Position numbers and translations under genes: made by a program. A model generated the notes under the pieces. The model worked only from the letters and a program-made list of their open reading frames with translations. It was not told the DNA's origin and ran no database searches. Positions 33,346 through 41,850 of a stretch of 64,000 nt of DNA are shown in pieces. Position 1 is the stretch's first letter; each line of letters starts with the position of its first letter. Source of the DNA: Megalonaias nervosa (lineage: Eukaryota; Mollusca; Bivalvia; Unionida; Unionidae); the NCBI GenBank assembly GCA_016617855.1, contig JAECUM010028958.1, positions 19,187 through 83,186 on the forward strand. The letters are read 5' to 3'.

Positions 33346-34947
33346 ATGAGCTATTATACAAAATTTGGAACATTAGTAGGAGATTCAACATCAAAAGCTG
33401 AAAATACAACAGTAACAGACGGTAAGGTTGATTTATCAGGTTACTTGAAAAAATCCGGCGACAGAATGACTGGAAACTTGTTTATGTCAAATCAACGAGT
33501 ACTAGATTTAGAAACAGATTATCCGCCAATAAATGTTGTTAACACACAAGCTGTTAGTTATGCACAACTTAAATTAGTCGACAATGATAAACTATCACTG
33601 ACAGGAGGAATTTTAAGCGGCAACTAGGGATATGTCAGGAAAAAAAATAATAAATTTAGAGACGGGGTATCCACCAGCAAACTTAAATCAAACTCTAGCG
33701 GTAAGTTATTTGCAGTTGAAGTATGTTGATGATAACAAACTTGATAAAATAGGTGGGACAGTTACAGGTAATATCAACATGTCAGGAAAAAAATTTATAA
33801 ATTTGGAGACTATGTATCCGCCAGAAAACTTAAATCAAACACAAGCTGTAAGTTATGCGCAACTAAAATCTGTTGACAATAATAAGCTTAACAAAGCCGG
33901 TGACACAATGACAGGTGACCTGTCCATGTCAAATTCAAAAATAACTGGATTACCAATAACCTCACCACCAACTAATGAAACCGATGGACCACTCCGGTGG
34001 CCTAGTGGTTAGAGCGTCCACCTCGGATGCGGGAGGTCGTGGGTTCGATCCCCGGCCGAGTCATACCAAAGACTTACAAAAATGGTACTAACAGCTGCCG
34101 CTTGGCGCTCAGCATTAAGAGGTTAGTGTTAGGACTGGTTGGCCTGGTGTCAGGATAATGTAACTGGGTGGGACATCATGCTACATGTCTGCGGCATGAT
34201 GCCCCAGTGCTAGACATCACTATAAACTGCCACATTGCAGACATCGTAGTGATATGACTGAAAAATTGTTAAAGCTACGTTAAAAATCATAATCACATCA
34301 CATCACATGAAACCGATGCTATTAGTTATGCTCAGTTAAAAGAAGAACTTAACCCATATTTTAAGAAATCTGGTGGACCGATGTCAGGGAATATAAACAT
34401 GAAAGCCAACAAGATAATGACGACTTATGCTCCAGTTAACCCTAACGATCTGACAAATGAAGCATATGTTGAGAGTGTGTTTAGTATTGTAAAACGAACC
34501 AAAAATAATGTTGGGTATATTCCAATATTGTCTAAGTCATCAGTTGGATTTGATGTATGCACATCATCATATTATCCTGAAAATTATCCTCTTTACGCTT
34601 TCTCTGATGGACACGAGTGGACGACTAACCGAGAAATTGAAAATTTTTGGATCAAAATTAAATGTCCCACTGCAGTTGCTATTTGGCAATTTCATTTGCA
34701 AGGTCGATTAAATTTTAATGTTGGTCGAATTTATAATTGGCGATTGGAAGGATCAAATGATGATATTAATTGGGCAACATTGTATAGCACAACAGACACG
34801 TATATTATGACAACACAACATTTTACGATTCCGACTGAAAACACTGTTAACAAGTACTTGTATTTTCGAGTTTATGTTATTGCTGCTGAATGTCCGTTTC
34901 CAGGACTGACAGCATTTCAAACATATACACTAGACGAACAAATTTAA
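33346..34947 (+). pseudogene. Phage-like tail-fibre protein with discoidin-like C-terminus
   Basis: Probable host-attachment fibre. After MSYYTKFGTLVG come five repeats of about 47 residues on the pattern K-x-G-[GD]-x-[ML]-[TS]-G-N-x-x-M-x-x-x-x-I-x-x-L-E-T-x-Y-P-P…QAVSYAQLK. This is the repeat style of bacteriophage short tail fibres. The C-terminal roughly 140 residues resemble a coagulation-factor 5/8 C (discoidin) galactose-binding fold: HEWTTNREIENFWIKIKC, then YNWRLEGSNDDINWATLYS, then a closing beta strand. Breaks: a one-base shift and TAG at 33625-33627 between repeats 1 and 2, and a 320-bp SINE at 33987-34306 inside repeat 4. Without the SINE the frame resumes exactly (ISYAQLKEELNPYFKKSGG). 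It is the first gene of the plus-strand cassette. Confidence 0.8.
33987..34306 (+). mobile_element. SINE-A, full length, inserted in the fibre gene
   Basis: The tRNA-derived head has box A TGGCCTAGTGGTT (33998-34010) and box B GGTTCGATCCC (34042-34052). The body (GTTAGGACTGGTTGGCCTGG, CACTATAAACTGCCACATTG) is shared with 7387, 12254 and 51245. The tail is TCACATCACATCACA. It is flanked by a perfect 12-bp direct repeat ATGAAACCGATG at 33975-33986 and 34307-34318. Best-preserved copy in the window, so probably the youngest. Confidence 0.97.
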
Positions 34948-34959
34948 TGTTATAAAATA

Positions 34960-36267
34960 ATGTCAGAACCACCAATTATAACCATCGCGAAAGAATTTTA
35001 TGATAATATTTTTAATCCTAAAATAGATGTTGGAGCTGTTAATAACATAGCAAAAGAGTTACACGGTTTGAAAACACTTGGCATCGAATCATTAAACAAT
35101 CCAACATTGTCAGAAAATTCTGCTAATTGTATTCGCGTTATGCATATGTGAGGACCGCAACTGAAAAAAGTAATAGAAAACTTTGACATTATAAGCAGAT
35201 ACTGTCATCCCGATGATTGTCTAGAAGAACAAAAACAAGCTGAAATTATACTTAAAAAAATATTACTCGAGCTTGATTGGTTTAACATAGATTTGATAAT
35301 AAAATCAGACTTAATAAAAGCACGAGTTTATAGTGGAAAAACACTGGAAGAAAGACAAATAAACGAAAATCATACTCGTCTTGACAAACTAGCGGAAAAT
35401 AAAAAAATGAAAATAAAAAGAAACAAAAAGTTATATGATAGTTTTTCAAAAGGAGGTATTTTTAAGTATCTCGGAATGTACTACCATGACAAAGAAACCT
35501 TGGTCAAAATCGTCACTATGACGTCAGATGCAGAGTCAATTATTAAAGTATATGCAAATGCAATTTTGCCAATGATATGTAAAAAAGACCCAGAATTTGA
35601 TCCGATTATTGTTAACAAGTCTCTAAAGATAATCAAAACTTTAGACGATGAAATTAGTAATTTTAGTGATAATGAGCGAGAAAAGTTTTTTGAAGAAGTC
35701 AATCAAATAAAGTTGGAAGTAAAGTCTGATTCTTATTATAATATAAGTGAAGAAGATGATGTTCCATTACCATCATTACAATACTCTAGACAATTGTCAT
35801 TACGAAATTATTACAACGAAATTAAAACAATACTCACAAAACCATATGAGAAAGTGATGTTAAAAGTAGCTTCTGCTGTTGGTCTTCTTACAATCGATCT
35901 AGATCAGCTTAAGAAATTGATGCTAGCAAATTTCGTAGTCGCATATGCAATTACCAGACAACATCTTGTTCTCAAAAATTACACGTTAGATCAGTTGAGT
36001 TTAGTTTTAGGGTATATTGATGAAACAGAAATCGATTACAGTAATTTTGTGAATAAAACAGATTTGTATGAGAGTGAAGTAGGAAATAGTTTTGATTCAT
36101 ACGCTTGGTTAAAGAAACAGTATGTACTAATAACAGATAAACGATATGACGATACTTCGTCAGATGTTTATGAAAAATACAGAGAGTTTATAGCTGATCC
36201 TAAAAATAATAAGTTCCGCGAGTTTCTTGATTCGATTGCTGGCGCTAGAACTTTTGTCTTTGTATAA
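34960..36267 (+). pseudogene. Unknown 436-codon Polinton gene, one in-frame TGA
   Basis: One frame from MSEPPIITIAKEFYDN to a TAA at 36265-36267, cut only by TGA at 35149 (VMHM then GPQLKKVIE). Mostly charged helices: a Lys-rich middle (LAENKKMKIKRNKKLYD), an acidic patch (ISEEDDVPLPS), a hydrophobic helix near the two-thirds point (LMLANFVVAYAITRQHLV) and the end FLDSIAGARTFVFV. No motif recognised. It starts 12 bp after the fibre gene and is followed by the two-TM gene 11 bp on, so the three form a tight plus-strand cassette. It could work with the fibre (chaperone or anchor), but that is only positional inference. TTATAAAATA abuts the ATG. Confidence 0.6.
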
Positions 36268-36278
36268 AATATTGTATA

Positions 36279-36776
36279 ATGAAAAAACAAATCATCGATT
36301 TCAATCACATTTCAGAAGAAATTCCAAAACAAGATGTTGACGCGCTAATGCAATATTAAAGATATTATCATAAAAAACTTTGGTGCATGAAAAAATGTTA
36401 TAAATACTATAACAAAATACTTCGGATAATATCATATTTACCACTGCTGATGACTAGCTCTGGTATAATTTCAAGTGGAGCGTCATTAAATCCATTTTTG
36501 TTAATAATATCAGGCATTGGTGTTTCTCTTTCAACAGCGTGTAAAAAAACTGAACCCCGGTTTGTGAGTAAAAAAAATGCCTGCAAAACAGCTAGTATCA
36601 CCTACAAAAAATTACTTGATCAGATACGATCTTACTTGCGGGGTATAAAATATGCTATGGACGATTTAATACGCGAGTTTCGTACTATTGACAGTATGTT
36701 AACGGATATCCTACCAATGAGGGTCAGCAGGTATGAAAAAGATTATCATAAAAAGTATGATAATGATAGGGTATGA
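36279..36776 (+). pseudogene. Two-TM membrane protein, one in-frame TAA
   Basis: Frame of about 165 codons from MKKQIIDFNHISEEIPK. TAA at 36357 follows DALMQY, then the frame continues RYYHKKLWCMKKCYK, so translation may instead begin at the ATG at 36387. Two hydrophobic segments come close together (ILRIISYLPLLMTSSGIISS and LNPFLLIISGIGVSLSTA), then a long Lys/Arg-rich helical C-terminus (ITYKKLLDQIRSYLRG). The build of a membrane hairpin plus a cytoplasmic helical domain is like SLATT-type two-TM proteins, but identity is not established. Last gene of the plus-strand cassette. TTGTATA abuts the first ATG. Confidence 0.55.
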
Positions 36777-37806
36777 AAATTTTTCACTTACCTTCTCGCT
36801 CGGTGAAGATGTCCTCTTCAAAGTGACCACTACAAAAATTACGGCTGTCTTTTATACTGCTATTGTGGAAATTCCACGTGGGCGTTTTCTAAAAATCACA
36901 TGATTGTGAGTCATTCTGGAAATTCCATGTGGACGTTTTCTAAAAAATCACATGATTGTGAGTCATTCTGGAAATTCCATGTGATTGAGTCACCAAGCAG
37001 ATTATATGCGAATAGGTAAGTGAAAATATTTATTTTAGAGGGGTGATGGTTTTTGAGATAGGAAAATCCTCATTTACATACACTGTTAGCTTTAGAAATA
37101 TCATTATCAACTATATTGTCATTAAATCATCTGACCAACTTTTATTCGTTGTTATTTTCAGTTGCAAACAACCATACTGACCCATATATGATATCCAACT
37201 TTTTTAATGCAATCGCTTATTATTTTAGGTTTTATGCCAGTATAACTTGATGTTGATTTTATTGAATCAAATCTCTTACAAAATCTGTTTGTTAGATCAA
37301 TTCCAACATTTCTTATTGGTGATGGATAATAACCCATATTATATAATATTTCATTGTTTAATATGAGATTTCTAGCAAAAAAGGTTTCTAAACTAAGATA
37401 TTCTATCTCCGACAAATCCTCTGGGTGGGGAAGGGGGTCTCTGGTCCAGAATCTGCATTTAGAATTTTAAAACCTTAGAATAAGAAATATATGTTTATGT
37501 ATAAGGCCGTACTGAAACAGGTGTGCTTTATCGATTTCATGTAAGGCTTGGCTGATGCAGAGTATTTATTGATTTCCAGACTACCTGTCTGTAATGTATA
37601 TGAGGCAACATCTATTAAAAACAAAATCTGGCAGATTTATTTTAAGTCCACACATCATTTATCAAAAAAAATATCAACTATATTGTCAATAAATATTATT
37701 AAATCATCTGACCAACCTTTTATTCATTCGTCATTTTCAGTTGCAAACGATCTATACTCAATATCATATTCGACGACTAAGCTATGTAATTTTGTGTGAA
37801 CAATAA
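36777..37806. repeat. Polinton right arm: non-coding with local repeats
   Basis: At 36861-36990 there are about 2.5 tandem units of 51-52 bp (GGAAATTCCA-GTGG-CGTTTTCTAAAAA-TCACATGATTGTGAG). A block of about 75 bp occurs twice in direct orientation, at 37096-37169 and 37664-37748 (ATCAACTATATTGTCA, ATCATCTGACCAAC, ATTTTCAGTTGCAAAC). At 37748-37799 a degraded copy of the polB 3' end reads RSILNIIFDD on the plus strand. One small ORF (37158-37415, minus) lies between the duplicates. Confidence 0.75.
37158..37415 (-). CDS. Unrecognised 85-aa ORF in Polinton right arm
   Basis: Open frame starting MSEIEYLSLETFFARN; it also contains NMGYYPSPIRNVGIDL. No family recognised. Its 3' end overlaps the 75-bp duplicated block. 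It could be a small real gene or the remnant of a larger one cut by local rearrangement. Confidence is low because there is no motif. Confidence 0.3.
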   Translation of the reverse strand: MSEIEYLSLETFFARNLILNNEILYNMGYYPSPIRNVGIDLTNRFCKRFDSIKSTSSYTGIKPKIISDCIKKVGYHIWVSMVVCN

Positions 37807-38540
37807 AAATAATGTTTGAAAATTTGATAGTGACAAATAGCTACAATAGCAAGATCAAATATCTAATGATAGACGGAAAACAGTTGACAGTTGAAATTAA
37901 TAATGAAACATCAGGTATATGTTTTACCGCAGCTCATGACAAGCTAAAACTTTCGCTTATCAGATCTGATGACAGCGAGTATTTCAATTACCTTGAACAC
38001 TTGAGCCAGAAGTTATCAGCGGAATTTAAAAACTTTCATGATCCGATAAGTCAACAAAAATATACTAAACTTACCATTAATCTCGACCGGTCAAAAGTAT
38101 ATTTTATCGACAAAAAATATCCTCTTAACAAGCCGCAAATAAAAGATTTATTCGACTGTCATTGCTGTGTGAGCGGTAAAGTAAAGTTTAGTCTCTATTA
38201 TCGTGATGACGAAATATTTCTAATATCAACAGTTGAAACATTGATAATTGGTGATGAGGTATGAACAATGTTTGAAGGAGGTAGAGGTTAGTCGTTTGGG
38301 AGGCTGGTGGAGCTCATAGATGTAATTTATATTCTTTTTGGAGGGTCTCCAAGATGGTAATTTATATTTATTTGGAGGGTGGGTAAAAGTCTTAGATTAT
38401 ATTTGAGCTAGAACCAGCCTTTTAATTTTGTGAAAATCGTTTTGGGGTGGGGATTTTAGGGTCTCTGAGGGGGTAATTTATATTTGTTTGGAGGGTGGGG
38501 AGAGGTCTCGGAGCCAGAACCAGCCTTTTCCTCTACTACT
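37807..38540 (-). repeat. Polinton right terminal inverted repeat
   Basis: Inverse complement of 20055-20787, with the same outer end (CCTCTACTACT on the plus strand) and the same internal direct repeats. Followed by GTCAAT. A few small indels relative to the left copy (for example near 38330). Confidence 0.93.
37812..38264 (+). CDS. TIR-encoded 150-aa Polinton protein, right copy
   Basis: Intact twin of 20330-20782, again read outward. About 140 of 150 residues are the same; substitutions include T6I, N13S, L27V, R42H, Q63H and R118C. The region from YTKLTINLDRSKVYFIDKKY onward is nearly invariant. The coding sequence ends with the shared GGTATGA stop. Two open copies may mean dosage, recent homogenisation by terminal recombination, or selection for function; the sequence alone does not decide. 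Function unknown. Confidence 0.8.
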   Translation: MFENLIVTNSYNSKIKYLMIDGKQLTVEINNETSGICFTAAHDKLKLSLIRSDDSEYFNYLEHLSQKLSAEFKNFHDPISQQKYTKLTINLDRSKVYFIDKKYPLNKPQIKDLFDCHCCVSGKVKFSLYYRDDEIFLISTVETLIIGDEV

Positions 38541-39437
38541 GTCAATATATTACCATCCATTTCTTTGGAAGAGGTGAAACTGTTTGTGACACAAAATTGA
38601 AAATGTTGACAAAGAAAAACTTTTGGGAATTCAAGTTGATAAGAATCTAGTCTGGTGTAAGCATGTGCAACACATCTGTTCCGTAGTAAACTCAAGAATT
38701 ACCTTTTACAAAGGAAAAAAATGTTATCTACCACTAAACTATCAGAAATTATTTTACAATGCATTCATTCTTCCTCTTTTGAACTACTGCTGCACAATTT
38801 AACTGATAGTAGTATTGAAATGATCCACAAACTTCAAAACAGGGCAGGAAGAATTATCCTAAATTTGCCATTTGATACACCATCCAAAAATCTATTCTCA
38901 AAATTGTAATAGTTGAAATTTTAATGCAGATTAACCTACCAAAAGCCAACATATTTCTGCTCAAAGCAAAGAATGAACTTTGTCCACCATATCTGCATGG
39001 TATGTTTCATTTGAACTTAGAAAACAGTAAGACAGACCTAAATTGAGATCAATAACAAATGATCATTGCAAAACACCATTTCCAAAAACAAACACTTTTT
39101 AAAAAAATCATTTGCTTACTCTGGCACTGTTCAATGGAATGAACTCCCCAAGCAATTACATCAGAAACAAACCAAAATGTATTCAAAACAGAAACATATG
39201 ACAACTATCTCAAAAGGCAGTTCTCATTGTAAATATTGAAATACATGCACTCCAATTTATTATGTTCATATGTTTTCATATACACTTTGTTCTTTTATAT
39301 TTAATGTATCAAAGCATGCTTTACTGTTATTTTTTTTATTTATTTTTTCCCTCATATACTTACAATAGTTCCTTCATCCTGAGGGCAGCAGGGGAAGATA
39401 GTATATTAAACTGAGTTACCCTCATCAAATAAAGTAG
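38541..39437 (+). mobile_element. LINE 3' fragment (reverse transcriptase C-terminus)
   Basis: Starts at the Polinton border. Decayed frames give LLGIQVDKNLVW-like, SVVNSRITFYKGKKCYLP, FYNAFILPLLNYC-like and KLQNRAGRIILNLPFDTPSK. The 3' end is ACCCTCATCAAATAAAGTAG (to about 39437). Same family as 55700-56760 and probably 62690-64000. The Polinton appears to have landed in this LINE. Confidence 0.75.
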
Positions 39438-39469
39438 TTATTATACACTCCTTAACCACATCACAATTT

Positions 39470-40174
39470 GCAATTTGTTGTACCATGAGTGAAGTATAGA
39501 CTTCATGAGCTTTGCCAATAAGTTCATTTTGCAATAACAAAGTCTAATGCTTTCTTCACCATTTCTAACTTTCAGCAATTTTCTCTGAATAAGGAAAATA
39601 TTGATCAGCTTCCTTTTTTTTAAATGGGGGTATTATCCTAATATTGTTGGTAAGATCAAAACCTGAACTTGTATGTAAAAGAGAAGTGGAGAGGAGCTCT
39701 ACTTGCCAATTGTAATTTTTAAAATTTACATTACATTTCCCTTTCACTCTTTGCATTTGCATTTCTTTTTCTTCTTTCTGCATTTGCATTTCTCTGTCCC
39801 CATTTTGCATTTGCATTTCTGTTACTTCTTTGCATTTGCACTTCTCATTCTCTTTTTAGCTCTTGCACTTGCATCACTGCCTTCTGAAGCTGAAGCTTTC
39901 TTAACTCTAATTCTCTCTGATTTTGTAAATGTAATTCTCTTTCCTGTCTGAATCAGATACAGACTTACTAATCAAAGCCAAAGCACTGTTATCAAGAAAT
40001 ACCCTTTTCCACCAAATAACAAACCAAAATAATCCCTATCTCTTGCTTCATTAAAGAGGCCTTCACATCAAAAAGATTATAATGTCTGGCAAGCTCATAC
40101 AACTCTTCCTTTCTGAAGGACTCTAATCCTTCCTGCATAGGACTGAAAACAAAGTTCTCCACTTTAGATGACAT
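39470..40174 (-). pseudogene. Gypsy-type gag remnant (SCAN-like)
   Basis: The frame from 40174 reads MSSKVENFVFSPMQEGLES, then ELYELARHYNLFDVKASL. After a Gln/Glu/Met-rich repeat region (39750-39830, MQMQ-type units) comes FDLTNNIRIIPPFKKKEADQYF and, past stops, TLLLQNELIGKAHEVYTSL. This order is the layout of SCAN-like gag proteins of Ty3/Gypsy retrotransposons that are common in fish and invertebrates (family knowledge). Capsid function lost: at least three stops after AES near 39565, plus a frame change at about 39840. No reverse transcriptase or LTR was found next to it. Confidence 0.7.
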
Positions 40175-40429
40175 AGTGAAAGGTTTTCAGTAAAGATTTC
40201 TACAATATGTGAAATTAAAATACCAGAGAGTAAGGAAATTCCAAACTAATGTGAATTTAAATTTCAAAAGCAATCATAATTTCTCTAAGTTAAAGAAATC
40301 CGTATTAGGGATGAGCTCCCAATTTTCTTGTTAGGACACTATGGTCTTAACTCATCAACCTCTGGCACCTCGTTTACACATCAGGAGGTAGTAGCCTACT
40401 TTCAAGCTCTGTAACATCAAGGTCATTTA
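40175..40429. other. No gene seen
   Basis: Upstream flank of the gag remnant; no LTR or promoter recognised. Confidence 0.3.
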
Positions 40430-40880
40430 AGATCCTATTGTGCTGATGTGCCAAAATATTTGATTGAAGCTGAGATGCTAATAGTCTTGATGTATCAAAA
40501 TGATATAATAAAAAATGTCTTTAAATGGATTCACAGTAATTCCAAAATAGTTACTTAGTCCTAAATTTTAAGAGCACCTTGTAATTCCAATGAAATGTTG
40601 AAATAAGTAAATAAACTCAAATAATAATTAAACACAACTAAATGACTCCACTACGGATGCATAAGATAGGGATAAATAATTATGTTATTCACTACCTTAA
40701 TAAAATACACAGAATCAGAACCAGGATGGGGGTCAAATATCCATTTCTAGATCATTCTAACTGGTCAATAAGGTCAGCTTCTTAACAGCCATCCAATCAG
40801 AAATCAGGTTACCTGGTTTTTCTAGGGGGAAAGCAACGAGATGAACTCAAATCCCATCAAAGTTGTCAACAAGATCTCAT
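40430..40880 (+). repeat. Dispersed repeat R1, copy 2
   Basis: Diverged match to 5456-5765, with an extra roughly 120 bp (about 40750-40860, including AGCAACGAGATGAACTCAAAT) before the shared end GTTGTCAACAAGATC. Non-coding. Confidence 0.6.
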
Positions 40881-41850
40881 TTTCTTTTGGTGTCAAATGG
40901 CCACAAAAAAATATTTACTCAAATGAAATAACCTCATCCAAAAGTACAAACCCACAATGGACACAATAAGCCATTTTATGTTGTCTATTAAATGACCTCT
41001 ACAATCTATGTTCACAGATAAAATTAACACAGAATATGGGTATACATAACAATGCTGACAATTTATTTCTGACTGGTACATGTATATATATATAACATTC
41101 CACATCGACTAGGATTTTTAAAAAGTTATAACCAAGAAACATTATATCCAAATTCATTGTTCATCATTTTAGAATGTTTATGGTCATGTCCATGTCAATG
41201 TACATCTCCGGCAGTCAATGAATCATTGTAATAAACAAGTTTTACTATCCGCTAAAATAATATGATGGGATTTGGGTTGGCTGGTAGGCAAAAGAAAATG
41301 AAAATGTTTTGTAATTAATATATATGTTGAAAGATGCATATGGCACGTGACATCTGCCCTGTGTTGATGACATTAATATATCAATGAATTTGTGTCTCTG
41401 ATGACACAACAATTAATACAATACAAAATAATACAATGGGTACTCAGTTGAAATATTTGATCAGCTGTATTTCAGAACTTCATTCCCTGTTCAGCATGTG
41501 AATATCTGAGTGTGGTAAACTAATAAAGGAAATAAAAATGAAAGCCATCATTTGGCAAGACTTACAAAGATAATTGTTTGTGTATTATAATATACAGGCC
41601 TGCAGATATGATAATAGGTAATCAACAGCAGATCATTGAGAATCCAATTATTAACCTTTTAATTTTGGTGGATTTCTCTTATACCAGGATAATACAAATT
41701 CTTTCCAGTCTTTATCTCTTAAAAATTTCATTGTTTCTCCTTATAAAATAAGGAAATTATGTCTAGTTTGAAATAGGTATTCAGCTGTTTTGTTTTCAGG
41801 TACAATGACTGCCCCATATGGCCAGGTCAATGACCTGCTTAATAATGAGT
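40881..41850. other. No gene seen
   Basis: AT-rich; no coherent ORF or repeat family recognised. Confidence 0.35.

Larger units (their letters stand above)
20055..38540. mobile_element. Maverick/Polinton (adintovirus-like) element, ~18.5 kb
   Basis: Defined by long terminal inverted repeats (20055-20787 and 37807-38540) starting AGTAGTAGAGG, and by the full Polinton gene set between them: family B polymerase, chromodomain integrase, adenain-like protease, packaging ATPase, major and minor capsid proteins. The flanks carry GTCAA directly against both ends (TGTCAA left, GTCAAT right), consistent with the 6-bp duplications Polintons make, less one base. Replication and integration genes are on the left, the capsid module is on the minus strand in the middle, and a fibre module is on the plus strand at the right. 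Several genes are broken and a SINE lies in the fibre gene, so this copy is probably immobile. Polintons replicate by protein-primed DNA synthesis and are thought to form virions (family knowledge). Confidence 0.95.

Noticed and set aside
33987..34062. A tRNA gene
   Set aside because: A and B boxes are present, but the segment is the head of a repeated 320-bp unit with target duplication, i.e. a SINE.
37548..37799. 83-aa plus-strand ORF
   Set aside because: Overlaps the degraded polB tail and a duplicated block; the meaningful frame there is a different one (RSILNIIFDD).
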